Below are positions 1-11,729 of a stretch of 48,736 nt of DNA, in pieces. The DNA is from Phoronis australis (lineage: Eukaryota; Phoronida; Phoronidae). The stretch covers positions 1 to 48,736 of the forward strand of contig NMRA01001052.1 of the NCBI GenBank assembly GCA_002633005.1, read 5' to 3'. The notes beneath the pieces are model-generated. The model did no database searches and was not told the origin of the DNA. It was given only the letters and a program-made list of their open reading frames with translations. Made by a program: the position numbers and the translations under genes. The stretch's first letter is position 1; every line of letters starts with the position of its first letter.

Positions 1-822
1 CTCCAGGACCAAAAATAAATATCTCAAAACCAGACATTTTACTTAAGCAGGAATTAAAACAATCCAATACATTGAGAATGTTTTCACACAGAAAACCAAA
101 GAGCAAATAAAGACCAAATTCACCACGTCAAGACTAAACATTTATCACATCAGCACCTATAATTTATCCAGTGAGGACCAAAAACTCTTCACTTCAGGAT
201 CAAAATAAAATACGACCGAACTGAAAATTTAATAAGTCAGGTTCAAAAACTTACCATGTCAGTAACTTTCACGCCAGAACACCACGTCACCATCCCCAAG
301 CATTGGTCTTTCAAAGTGATACTGTCCGCACTATACTAAACAAGTCAATGTGTTCAACCTCTCGCCGACAACAGACATATTATCTTCGAAATGGGGTTGA
401 ATTTCTTTCGTCTAATCCACGTTTTACAATAGATGCCAATGTATAGGTACACACTGGATTCTCATCATTGCATAATGGGTGATCACGTAGTCTCCGGGCA
501 TGAAAAGAATTCTCTCCGGGCGTGATAAGTTTTCTAACGCAATAAATCCTGGTTGCCAATTGTTTTTGATTCTACAGAGATTTCAATTCCTGAATAGAAA
601 GTGTGTGTTCTGGATTTTTCCACTTCAGCTTTCCATTCAGGTAACTAGTGCACAGCACAGTGTTTTTGCTATCCCGTGCGGCTCCACTGCAACAAATCAC
701 TTCTGGTACAATCTTTCGTAAACGACGTTCGTATTTTGCACATTTCTTCGGGGTAACAGTTTTCCAAGAGCTATATATTCATTGGACAAGTTTCTGTTTG
801 GTAATCGGTTTTATTTTCTGTC

Positions 823-1029
823 TCAGGTAGTCCTTGAGCTCATGCTCTGAATGTTTTGAAAACGCAACTCTTTATTTACGCAGATACGTTTTCCTGCCCG
901 TGGGCACCGACTCGCTGAATTCACCAACCAAACATTTATTTTTGAAAATGCACTCAAAAGTGTAGTTAAAACACCGTGTTGATCATAGTCGTCAGTGCAG
1001 AAAAGCGAAATGAACAAATTTGTACACAC
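823..1029 (-). pseudogene. Possible decayed coding remnant inside the repeat, copy 1
   Basis: A 68-codon open stretch shares a recognisable peptide with the minus-strand reading at 3851-4060: TDDYxQHGV, KRICV, KELRFQN and QSMSSRTT occur in both. Similar peptides alone follow from DNA similarity, and indels shift the frame between the copies. It may be a remnant of a protein carried by the repeat, or an open frame by chance. No family is recognised. Confidence 0.25.
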
Positions 1030-1131
1030 TGCTCAAAGCACTTTTGTGGACATACGGAAACGCCAACGTCTCTGTCTTACAACTCTGCGTGTGCTTGGCA
1101 TTTCTGATCAAAGCGCTCTCATGCTGGAAAC

Positions 1132-1132
1132 N
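1132..1132. other. Ambiguous base (N) at a repeat deletion point
   Basis: This is the only N noticed in the window. It lies between GGAAAC and GCTGCG, exactly where copy 1 lacks the bases found at about 4162-5030 of copy 2. It may mark a closed or collapsed assembly gap. Confidence 0.9.
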
Positions 1133-1469
1133 GCTGCGTTTACAAAATGACTACAGCGTTGTATTGACCGGGAAGCAACCGATCTAATACATCTTGTTAA
1201 CGTCACGAGACAAATTAAAGATCGAATGTAAAGAAAACTTTCACGTTTTTCATCCAAAACTTGTTGCATTGTCCATAATCCAATGTTTACTATTACCGCT
1301 TGCCTTCAACCTTCGAATTAGTTGTATTACACAACCGACGTGAACTCATGTAACCGAGACAGTAAAACTAGGTTAATTTATTTGACCCTGTGCTGAGACG
1401 AATATGCATCTACACGCAAAGTGGTATCAGCCTGACAACCTATTACGCAACTGCTACTCTAGCCTAAAA

Positions 1470-1655
1470 ATAGCAGCCGACCAGCTGGTCGGCTGATGGC
1501 CGGTCGGCTGAAGGGTCGGCTGAAGGGTCGGCTGTGGAGTCGCCTTATGAGTCGGCACTGCGGGCGGCTGCCGGTCGGCTAATTTTTAGACGACCGGTCG
1601 GCAAATTAGCCGACCGGTCGACGGCTAGTCGTCGACCAATTTCCGACCGGGCGGC
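1470..1655 (+). repeat. GC-rich GGTCGGCT/AGCCGACC array, copy 1
   Basis: About 185 bases consist of imperfect 8-12 base units, GGTCGGCT in the left half and its complement, with CGACCGGTCGAC-type palindromes, in the right half. The whole block can fold back on itself. Its base composition stands out sharply from the AT-rich surroundings. It sits just inside the right end of the repeat. Confidence 0.9.
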
Positions 1656-1679
1656 CATAAATTCGTGATGTATGCTGTA

Positions 1680-3014
1680 GGAATGCTCTAGCTTCGAAAG
1701 TTTTTTTTCCTGCGAAAGTGTCAACAATTTCAGAATGATGATGGATGATGGATGACACTATAAACCGATCACAGTCTTCCGTTTTCATGCGCCCGTGATT
1801 TAATATCGGCACTATGTTCAAGCCATTGTTCATGTTGTTCCTAAAATAAACTTGAGTTCTATTGCTGAAGCAACATATTAAGAAATTATACAGAAATAAA
1901 CAATAATTATCTGTGGTAAAGCGCAATATACAGCGTGATGAAGTGATGATCAAGAGCAATAACGGATGAGCGCAAATGCATGCTGCTTGTTGTATAATCC
2001 GCGGAAAGAAAACATTTGAGGTAGTAAAATATCCAGTGTTGTATTCTTACTTTTATGCAATTTTGCTGTAAATTTCGTGCTTGTTTTTATGCATAATGTA
2101 CTGTATAAAAAGTATCTCATCTTCGCACCAAGGCTAGAGCCTTGGCGTTTCGCATATACTCCAGGGGGTAAAACTTTAAAAATAATATTTTCGGGGTAAC
2201 CTGTTACAGGTAATCCTACAAAAATTGTCTGTGTTTTCATGTAGAGCGTAAAAATATTAACCCAGTGATTCAAAAAGAACACTCTCGCAAACGAAAACGC
2301 ACAGAATTTTCAGCTCTATTAACCTGGTTAAAAAACAACTTCTATAAGTTTATTGCATCGGATTCTAGTGATCACCAGGGCAAGTCAAAACTCTTAAGGG
2401 GGCTCAATTTCAAACCTTTGGCATGAATCAGTGACATAAAAATGGAATTAGACCGACTTTAATTCATCAGCAAGGTAGACACAACAGTTACAGATACTGA
2501 CTGCGTTTGTTAAAGTCTTGAGGCAATGATAAAAATAAATGTTTCTACTATGATTGATAAAAAGTTTTATACTGATGAGGTATGATGCAATATGCATGTC
2601 TAATATGCAGATCGGCAGTTGCAAAAATATTTACTGGATTTAATGAATCCGTTTGATATAAACCACTGCAAAAGTATAATTACTAATTGTACATTCGAAG
2701 CACGCCTCATTAGAATAAAAACATACACATGCTTGATGATCCTGGGAGTACCTCTTTACAGGCATGAATGAAGATATATAGTTGTTAAGCCATAGAGGAT
2801 AATAAGGCTTACATAATATCATACTGAGCCATCTACACCAGGCATATACAAAGGATACAGTATACACCTAGATTTATATATGAAGTTACACAGAACGCTG
2901 CTACACAACTTGCTCTCCCACATTCAATGTGGAAATAAATTTTATGGGAGGCCTAATTTGCAACATTTAACAACATATATTTTCTATACAAGTTTAAAAC
3001 CAAGCAAAACATGT
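1680..3014. other. Spacer between repeat copies
   Basis: AT-rich sequence with a short GATGATGGATG run near 1737. Open frames here are short and show no recognisable domain, splice pattern or RNA gene. Confidence 0.5.
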
Positions 3015-3850
3015 TAACTCTCAAGGACCAAACATAAGTATCTCAAAACCAGAAATTTTACTTAAGCAGGAATTAAAACAATCCAATACATTGAGATTGT
3101 TTTCACACAGAAGACCAAAAAAAAAAACAAATAAAGACTAAAATTCACCACGTCAAGACTGAAATTTATCACACCAGCACCTATAATTTATCAAGTGAGG
3201 ACCAAAAATTCTTCACTTCAGGATCAAAATAAAATACGACCGAACTGAAAATTTAATAAGCCACGTTCAAAAACTTACCACGTCAGTAACTTTACCCGCC
3301 AGGACACCCCGTCACCATCCCCAAGCATTGATCCTTCAAAGTGATAATGTTCGTACTATATGTATAAACAAGGGCTAAATGTTCAACCTCTTGCCGACAA
3401 GACATATTATCTTGGAAATGCGGTTGAATTTCTTTCGTATAATCCACGTTTTACAATAGATGCCAACGTATAGGTACACACTGGATTGCCATCATTGCAT
3501 AATGGGTGACCACGTTGTTTCCGGGCATGAAAAGAATTCTCTCCTGGCGTGATAAGTTTTCTGACGCAATAAATCCTGGTTGTCAATTGTTTTTAATTCT
3601 ACAGAGATTTCAATTCCTGAATAGAAAATGTGCGTTCTGAATTTTTCCGCTTCAGCTTTCCATTCAGCTAACTATTGCACATCACATTGTTTTTATTATC
3701 CCGTGGCGGCTCCACTGCAACGAATCACTTCTGGTACAACCTTCTGTAAATGACGTTCGTATTTTGCACATTTCTTCGGGGTAACAGTTTTCCAAGAGCT
3801 ATATGATCAACGGACACGTTTCTGTTTGGTATTCGGTTTTATTTTCTTTT

Positions 3851-4060
3851 TCAGGTAGTCCTTGAGCTCATGCTCTGAAAGTTTTGAAAACGCAACTCTT
3901 TCTTTACGCAGATACGTTTTCTGCCCGTGGGCACCGACTCGGTGAATTCATCAACCAAACATTTATTTTTGAAAATGCCCTCAAATTTGTACTTTTTTAA
4001 AACACCGTGTTGACCATAGTCGTCAGTGTAGAAAAGCGAAATGATCAAATTTGTAAACAC
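3851..4060 (-). pseudogene. Possible decayed coding remnant inside the repeat, copy 2
   Basis: This 69-codon open stretch is the counterpart of 823-1029, with matching blocks TDDYGQHGVL, KRICVKKELRFQN and QSMSSRTT. Other frames further along the minus strand (towards 3500) also read as lysine-rich, coding-like peptide, but with stops. It fits an old, broken gene of the repeat. No family assignment is possible by eye. Confidence 0.27.
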
Positions 4061-5369
4061 TGCTCAAAGCACTTTTGTGGACATACGGAAACGCCAACGT
4101 CTCTGTCTTACAACGCTGCTTGTGCTTGGCATTTCTGATAAAGTGTTCTCATGCTGGAAACTTTTTAAGACTGAGCACCATTTCAAAAATTGTAGTTTTT
4201 CTTACAGCTGAGCACAGAAAAATTATTTTGTGATTTTAGGACTGAAACGGAACTAAATCTCGAGTGGTGACTGATTAAAATTGGCAACACTCGGGGAGGG
4301 TGGCGTTACAAGCCAAACATGTAGTTGCCACTTCTCATTCAACGTCACCTACTACCTGAGGTGGCCAGATCATACGCTATGAATATCACCAGCCGCTTTG
4401 CTTCTCAAAAGTGCACCTTGATGTATTTTCTATCGTTTTTTGCCATCGCAATCGCTTTACCAAAGATTCACGCACATATGCCGCGTAGAGACAAATACCT
4501 CTTCACCACGTAATCACATCTTGCCGTTCACAATTGTTTTATTTTGCATAATTTGTCAATATGTTGTTGACATAAAATATTTATTTTTGGAACAACGTGA
4601 ACGACCAACTGATAGGGGCCTACGTGTATATGTAACTAGCCCAGATTTTAACGTCACCGATACATGAAAACAGAATGCGCAAAGCTACAATTAATTGGCT
4701 GTAGCCCCAACAGTGGTCATTCCGTGTTTGATGTCACCGTCTCAGTTCGTGGAAATAGTTACCATAGTATGATTTCGAAGTTACAGCCGTCGAATTCCAT
4801 GGGTTCAGGGCATACTGGACCGTGAATTTCGCGTCTGTACTGCAAGGGTCAATACTATGAAAATAAAATCCACGGAGTGAGAGCTCTTCGCGGTGTAACA
4901 ACTCACTCACTAATCCATCATCAATGGCGCTTCATAGGAGACCAGCGAATTACTTAAAACACGTAAAAATGATTCAGTTTTGCGTTACACAAACAAAATC
5001 AATTGTGGGCGAAGACTGCGAAAAACAGCCGCGTTTACAAAATGACTATACAGCGTTGTATTGACCGGGAAGCAACCGATCTAATACAATTTGTTAACGT
5101 CACGAGTCAAATTAAAGATCAAATGTAAAGAAAACTTTCACGTTTTTCATCCAAAATTTGTTGAATCGTCCATAATCCAAAGTTTACTAATGCCGCTTGC
5201 CTTCAACCTTCGAAGTAGTGGTGTTACACAACCGACGTGAACTCATGTAACCGAGACAGCAAAACTAGGTTAATTTATTTGACCCTGTGCTAAGACGAAT
5301 ATGCATCGACACGCAAAGTGGTATGAGCCTGACAACCTATTACGCAACTGCTACTCTAGCCTAAAAATA

Positions 5370-5553
5370 GCAGCCGACCTGCTGGTCGGCTGATGGCCGG
5401 TCGGCTAAAGGGTCGGCTGAAGGGTCGGCTGTGGGGTCGCCTTATGAGTCGGCACTGCGGGCGGCTGTCGGTCGGCTAATTTTTAGCCGACCGGACGGCA
5501 AATTTGCCTACCGGTCGACGGCTAGTCGTCGACCAATTTCCGACCGGGCGGAC
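5370..5553 (+). repeat. GC-rich GGTCGGCT/AGCCGACC array, copy 2
   Basis: Same layout as 1470-1655: repeated GGTCGGCT units, then the complementary AGCCGACCGG units, ending in CGACCAATTTCCGACCGG, which all three copies share apart from small changes. Confidence 0.9.
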
Positions 5554-5576
5554 AAAATTTCGTTATTTGTGCTGTA

Positions 5577-7560
5577 TAACGATTTAGGAGCTAAACTTAA
5601 ACTCCACGGACAAAAAATACTGAAATCTTTGTTTATGATTGCGTGAGTTCTTTGTGTAACCCCTTTCGACAAGTACAGTACACGGTCATGACACACAGTT
5701 TCTTCAGTTAGACAGCAGTGTTTTCCACATGTGGGAATTCCTTACAAAAACCAACTCATAGCAACCATCTTCAAAAGAGATACTATTCTTGTGATAGTAC
5801 GGAGACAGTAACATCACTTCATGTCTAACCATCGTGAGTAGTCCTTTCGTGTAATTCACAAATAGTGGTCTTCACTATCTTTAAAATTCCACCCTTTCGT
5901 TGGCGACAATCCTACTGTATTTTTTCACATTTTGGTTGTTTGTGTCGAGTGGCTGTGCTGTGTCCGAATGTTTTGTTTTTTTCGAAGAGTTTGCAATCTC
6001 AACTTTCATTTTTGAATACTTGGTAGTATCGGAGTTACATGTACAGTGGGACAAAGGGATATTTCACCCAAACAGCTCCACCGAGAGAGGTTTATCGTCT
6101 GAAATGGGACACATTAAGATGAAAGGCTAAACATCATTAAGCTTAGAATAAAGAGTGACAGTGCCTTCCACCGCCGTGTACTGGTCCCAAAACGATATAG
6201 GGAGTGACTTCCTTCATCATGAAAGACGGTTGCAAGAGGCCACAAAAAACAGGAAAATAGGGGTAATCGATTCCAACATTGAGCCCTCTCTCCTTGAGCG
6301 ACTCCTTAAGTATTTGTCAATAAAAACATAAAGAGGGTTGCCACTTGAGTGTCACCAGTGGCCAAGGGCGGGGAACCTAAATATGAAAATGTCAAATATC
6401 AGGGGAATGCGTTGCAAATTTAGTGATCTGTCTGGTCATCATTTTTTTCTCAAGTGATATACAGTGTACAGTTTCGAGAAAAAAATAAAGTGAAGCGAAA
6501 GTTTTGTATTCGCAAAATTGGCTCGTTGAATTAAAAAATCCAATAAATTCGTACGTTCCGCAAAAGCTTCGCTTTCCAAATTTTCTCGATTTTTCGAAAT
6601 ATATGCATGTTTGATTTCGTGCACGTTTACAAGTGCGTTTAGAAGACCTGTGCCGCGAAAGCGGAAACCTTAACCACAATATCCTGGCCAGGGTCTTCAA
6701 AAAGTAGACCATGCACTGATACAGGGATATTAAATGTTCTCATGACTTTCCCTCTTATTTGTATTTCTTAATGTTTCATTACTCGACTGCCAGCGTCCCT
6801 ACGCCTACGTCGGTTGCCACGGTTTAACCCTGACGTCTGGAATTTTTTGGGAGGCCGTGTCCCCCCAGCTTCCTACGGCCCTGAAGTATCTCACTGACAC
6901 CCATCGCAGATCATCACATATGTTGCATGTTTTCTTGGCTCATATCCTCCCACTCCTGATTGAACACGTCATTTGTTAGAGCGAGTTCTGAACACACTTC
7001 TGCCATCCGGTTTATGTATGTCAGCTAGACACAAAAAATCATCTATGAACATTCCAGCCACATACTGGGTACTTCAGCTTGAGCTTTAGCCCTAATTACC
7101 GATTCCTCAGGGACTTAATCTACTGGTTCTTGGTCATTCACTTGCTTTGTTGAGAACTTTTCTAAGTTTGTGCAAAACCAAATGGTTAAGGGAGTTTTCC
7201 ATTTTTACTTTCAATCCCTTATTTTGAATGCCTCCGCATTGCACACCCTCTAAACAGCTGGGCCTCACCTGAATCATGATTAGTATACAACGACTTTAAG
7301 AAGACACTTATTTATATTTTATTATACTTATTTTCCTATTTACAAACAAATGGTCATACTCAATGTTCAACATAAATTTTCAATCAAGAATATTAAAAAT
7401 TTGCTTTTTAAAATGTTCACTTTGTTGCATATTGATTGGCTTCCATTGTATTGGCATGCAATTGATTTGATATCAGGTGTACTACCGGTAGTTCTGACTA
7501 TACCCCCAGACCTATATCATTTGATGGATAAAATGGGAGTTGTGAAATGAATATTGGTTA
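5577..7560. other. No gene seen
   Basis: About 2 kb of AT-rich sequence. Open frames reach at most about 106 codons (minus strand near 6392-6712) and show no domain, periodicity or convincing splice sites. Nothing else is recognised. Confidence 0.45.
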
Positions 7561-7565
7561 TGGTT

Positions 7566-7570
<5 letters not shown>

Positions 7571-7596
<26 letters not shown>

Positions 7597-7604
7597 ACGA
7601 CTTC

Positions 7605-7640
<36 letters not shown>

Positions 7641-7663
7641 TTATTACATGGCGAAGTCGTTAT
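7571..7663. repeat. TA microsatellite with an 11-bp inverted repeat
   Basis: Two TA runs (about 7573-7595 and 7608-7638) are interleaved with a perfect inverted repeat: ATAACGACTTC at 7594-7604 and GAAGTCGTTAT at 7653-7663. The arrangement resembles the core of a small palindromic element in which the TA tract has expanded. Confidence 0.75.
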
Positions 7664-8000
7664 CCCCCTTTATCTAGAGCCCAGATGGCTTCTGGAGAAT
7701 TATCGCAATGAGCTAAACAGGAAGAAACTGCACCTTACAAGAAAATAGCTAACTAAAGTGCGATTTGCATATCAATAAGGTAAATAAAAGGACCTTGGCA
7801 ATCGGCTGAAAACGACATGCTTTGGTATGGGAGAACAACAAAAGTAATGATTTGCCTCGCTCAATATTGCTAAAACCGACTGGAAATTTTACTCCATTGC
7901 ACCGCCATGAGGACGATTACTCAATGTGCAATAAGGGATTTTTAGCATGATGTCAAGTTGTAGGAACATATATATAGGATGATAATGTCAGAAAATGTAT
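7664..8000. other. No gene seen
   Basis: Unstructured AT-rich sequence between the TA element and a SINE-like remnant. Confidence 0.4.
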
Positions 8001-8095
8001 CCTTGACACCCGAGGGGTCGTACATTCAGTATCACCTAGTCAAAGTTTCGAACCCAGTACCTCCTGCTTCGCTATGCAAACCATGCAAACCTAAC
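8001..8095 (-). repeat. tRNA-like SINE remnant (weak)
   Basis: Read on the minus strand, GGGTTCGAAAC (near 8045-8056) matches a pol III B box closely (GGTTCRANNCC). It is preceded by a plausible but poor A-box region (GGTTAGGTTTGCATGG). There is no clear cloverleaf, so this is at best a decayed tRNA-derived SINE. Confidence 0.35.
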
Positions 8096-9000
8096 CATTT
8101 TCATTTGTGGTCAATCTGCATTGAATGCAGTACCGTAATATGTAGAACTCTCTTAACCATTCCGGTACGGTTAATTGATCTTTTGTGGACTGAACAGGAC
8201 ACATGGCCTTGGAACAAAAGGAGAAGTGTTACCGGGATCGAAACTTGGACTAAGTGTTCACTACACAGTGCTCACATGTCTAACAGAAAAGAAATTCACA
8301 CAGTCGTAAACATTGAAAGTTTGTAAAGAGTCAGAAGCCACATGAATCCGAAGATGTACTGAAACCGTGAAAATATCTCGATGATTTTTGCAGAAATTTT
8401 GTCTCGTCGTTGTGATATTTGGATCAAGCAAGACAAAAGTAAAAATCGAAAAAGACAGACGAAACAAAGTTGATTTGGAATATATAGAAAATGTGTTACT
8501 TGTACTAGAAACTTCACGGAGGCCATTTGGGTATGCTAAGTTTTCAATATCAACAGAAATTAAAGTATGTAAGCGAAAATTTTAGCAAGGAGAATATGAA
8601 CATCGTGGGCGGCAAGTTACAAGTAGGACTCGTTGAAAATTGTTACGGCGTATAATGTAATATAGTAATATATTACACTGAGTTGCTAGCATGTAACGGC
8701 TTGCATTTAATGAGCTATTGAATAGAGTTACATTAACGGTGTGGGGAACAGGGTGGTTGATCTATCTCAAGTCTGGCATCAGCAACGTCTCACATTGATT
8801 TTTTTGATATAAGCAAAACAGGGTACATAGTCGGTGGGCAAGATCTCATAGCGTTCATCCTTGTGAGTATTTTGGGGGAAACCTAGTTTTTTCTACGTGG
8901 CTAGATAATATACCTATGAATCAAATTCCAAAAAGCTCCCGCGTCTACACTTGCACATTTTTAACAAAAAATGTGTTTTTGTTGCACGAAATATTATGAA
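8096..9000. other. No gene seen
   Basis: AT-rich sequence with only short open frames. A palindromic TAATATAGTAATATATTA stretch lies near 8657. Confidence 0.4.
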
Positions 9001-9008
9001 CATTCCTG

Positions 9009-9022
9009 CCACTTGGTGGCGC
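9009..9022 (+). promoter_or_regulatory. CTCF-like core motif
   Basis: CCACTTGGTGGCGC matches the bilaterian CTCF core at 13 of 14 positions, and also forms a short CCAC/GTGG hairpin. A single match of this kind can arise by chance. Confidence 0.25.
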
Positions 9023-9420
9023 TTTCCTATTGAATTGACCAATCAGAGAGCCAGATTGTATTGTTGTGCTTAGTTATTTCAATATGGCTGCTCCCATGGA
9101 GTGTGATGCCCGTATAATTCAAGGTTTATCAAACAGCACAAAATTGTGGTGCCAGAACCTGAAGAAGTTTAGAGAAGCATCCAGACGAAAGCTGATGGAC
9201 TGTGGAACTCTGTATATATGTAGATCAAAAAGAAGAAGAGGTGTCACAAGCGTTTGTGCAGAAAACAGCTGCATGTCCTGGTATAGCTTATACACAGTAT
9301 ACTGCTGTAGAAGTGTCAGACCAAAATTGAAAGGACATGGAAAGGCATAGCAACGTTTCAAGACAGCAGCAGTAGTACTAAAGCTGAAGCTCCTGAAAGT
9401 GATACAGATGTTACCCAAAA
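9009..9420 (+). pseudogene. Possible decayed first exon of a multicopy gene
   Basis: A CCAAT box (ACCAATCAG near 9040) lies about 45 bases before an ATG in good context near 9085 that opens MAAPMECDARIIQGL. The reading continues as KKFREASRRKL, then appears to change frame: a second frame over about 9230-9320 reads EEEVSQAFVQKTAACPG. This looks like a short exon broken by a frameshift. It may belong with the cysteine-rich 3' fragment at 10946-11281 on the same strand, but that link is inference. Confidence 0.3.
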
Positions 9421-10486
9421 TTTCCTAAGAAAGTCAGTTGGACTTCCAAAATCTGAAACACCCAATTAACCTGAACAACATAGGAACATTCTGAAACACG
9501 AGTGCATTATTTGTTAGCAGGAAAAGTATATTATGGACCACATTTCAAGAAAGAGAAAAAAGTAACAACATTATAGCTTTGAAAAACAGGTACGTATTTT
9601 TGAAAGGTACAACTTCGTGTTTTCCAAGTTTGTTTCAATGTTATCACCAGTTGTTTTTATCTTGTTCAGCCCCTTGGCTGCCTAGGCCTTACACAATACC
9701 GCTGACCCAGTAGAGACGGTGATCATGCCATAGGTACTCCATATGCCGGATGCTTTTCGGCAAATTATGCATCACACCGGTTAAACCATAAATCATGTTC
9801 ATATAAGTCTAGAAGTACCGCGTAGAAAGATGCCTCTGAGGAGGCCGTTAATGTATTCAGTTGTCCTCTCAGTATAAACAAATACTCATGCAATCCTGTT
9901 TTTCGAACTCATTTGTTCAGTTGCCATATCGACACGGCTTGCGCCAAAGGATAATCGTATGGCGTTATGCTGTTGGTGTGATTTTAAGCACTTTGAGTAA
10001 AAAATTTTTGAGAAGGTTAAATGGATAATATGGTTGCAACCAACATGCCCAAGTGGCCTTCATCCCCTGCCGTAATCCTGGGATAGGGGGAACCTCTTCT
10101 CAATTTTTCTTAACATTAATTACTTAGGTAGCTTCAATGGTAATTAAATTATAATGTTTAAGTGACCATTGTTCCCGTTGTAAATTGAGGACCATTGAAG
10201 CCTCTGTCCATTTCATCAAACATTAATTACCTTAATTGTAAAGCGATTGACTATGGTATGAGCATCTGATTTAAAAAAATAAATTTCAATCACTGCACTG
10301 GTATATCAGCTGATTTACCTTCAGTTGCATCAACTAATCTAATTATTAGATGATCAACACTTTTAGGCGACTGATATGACGGCATGTAGCTTTTTTAGGC
10401 TGGTGGTGCATCAGTTCCTGATAAGTCCGTCTGAAAAATTTGCATGCCAACTCACTAATTGTTAAATGTTAAATTAGTCTTAACTG
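9421..10486. other. No gene seen
   Basis: AT-rich sequence with no open frame of note. GGTTGCAACC near 10033 is a perfect 10-bp palindrome. Confidence 0.4.
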
Positions 10487-10945
10487 TTCGTTTTTTTCAG
10501 TTGGAGTTGTATCGCAAGCAACAGCTCAGTCCAGGGCTCTGAATATGAAAATGAAATTCAAAGATAAAGATCTTGTTTCTTAGAAGCCAAGTAACGCAGA
10601 TCTTCATGCTAGGAAAATAGAAAGACAAAGATTGTGAATAGTGACAAATCGACAGTGTGTTTCTACGGTTTTGTTTGGAGTTCATTGAATCAAAGCTTCT
10701 AACACATGGGTATGTCATTTGCCTTTTTCAAAACTAAAGCAAGACTTTGAAGCTGTTCTTCAAAAAGCTGGTGTGCATATGAAGTTATTCTGACAGGCAG
10801 TCTTAAGAAACGACTGTTGAAGCTACTCACTGTTCTAGTTCGTGCCCGACTAAGAGATACGAAATTGAATTGAGGCTAGTGTACAATAATTTACTTGCTG
10901 ACTCTAATCAACTCAGCCCATTATAGCATATTTTGAATCAAACCT

Positions 10946-11281
10946 TTGCCCAAATCATACCCACCTCCAAACAAGGATTTAGTGTTTGACCCTTCATTGC
11001 ATGTGGGCCAATCGGGAGTGTGCAGTGCTGTACCCTCTCTAATCGACCATAGTTGGCTCTTTGGCGGTGGAGCTTTACAGTTAAAATGTATGGCAATGCC
11101 CGCAGCTCCATTGACAGTACTAAACAATGAATGCTGCAAGTGCAAAGAGAACTTGTGTGCTGGGAAACTGAGTTTGTGCTGCAATTCTGGGTCAAAATGT
11201 ACAGAAATATGCAGCTGTGAAAACTGTAGTAACATCAGCAACACTGACTGCATAACATTGGATAATTATTTGACAAGTTAA
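10946..11281 (+). pseudogene. 3' fragment of a CXC-like cysteine-rich multicopy gene
   Basis: An open frame of 111 codons has a cysteine-rich C-terminus: CKCKENLCAGKL, SLCCNSGSKCTEICSCENC and SN. Before it lie HSWLFGGG and MPAAPLTVLNNE. The order (a W- and G-containing stretch, a proline-alanine stretch, then C-x-C-rich repeats) is the pattern at the C-terminus of a multicopy family of invertebrate proteins often tied to mobile DNA, related in style to Tesmin/CXC domains. Upstream, an excellent 3' splice site (a T-run followed by CAG near 10498) precedes sequence with many stops. The fragment is therefore probably the last part of a dead copy. The family is remembered by pattern only. Confidence 0.45.
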
Positions 11282-11662
11282 CCCTAAGTAGACTTCCAAC
11301 CCCTTTATTTCGTTTTTTGTATTAAAAAGTGAATTTTATTTGTTGATTAAGTCATAGAAAGTACATACTTTGGTCATCGTCATGTATTTGTCTCATACTG
11401 CTTGATAAACGCTGTCAGAATAATCTATTTTTTATAGTCTGTGTGCACATTCACAGAGATCATTTAACTATACTGTTTTTTGTACTGTAACGTATTTCTG
11501 GTGTATTATGCGAACAAGTTATATTTTACACCATTAATCAATGATTCAGTCCATGAGGCACAAATTTTGCTCACTCTCAAATGTTTTGTTAATTTGGTTG
11601 CCAGACAATGCCAGAATAACCACCTAGTAACATTCAGAGTTGGTTTGCATTTCTGCAGGCGG

Positions 11663-11683
11663 TCTGATACACGTTGTATCAGA
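11663..11683. other. Perfect 9-bp hairpin
   Basis: TCTGATACA, a 3-base loop CGT, and TGTATCAGA form a perfect stem-loop. No T-run follows and no function is assigned. Confidence 0.7.
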
Positions 11684-11729
11684 ACGTGCGCAGGCCTCGC
11701 ATGTGGGCCCATTGCACTGATCACCTGGA

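Larger units (their letters stand above)
1..1679 (+). repeat. Unclassified interspersed repeat, copy 1 (partial)
   Basis: This stretch matches 3015-5576 in the same orientation, with what looks by eye like a few percent divergence. It runs off the left edge of the window. Relative to the second copy it lacks about 865 bases, and the break falls at the ambiguous base at 1132. It ends in a GC-rich array (about 1470-1655) followed by TGCTGTA at 1673-1679, the same end as the other two copies. No intact gene lies in it. The family is not recognised. Confidence 0.88.
3015..5576 (+). repeat. Unclassified interspersed repeat, copy 2 (most complete)
   Basis: Direct copy of 1-1679, about 2.56 kb long, containing the segment (about 4162-5030) that copy 1 lacks. 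The left boundary is set where similarity to the window start begins, near GGACCAAA. The right end carries the GC-rich array (about 5370-5553) and TGCTGTA at 5570-5576. No clear target-site duplication or terminal inverted repeat was found, so the class is open. Confidence 0.87.
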
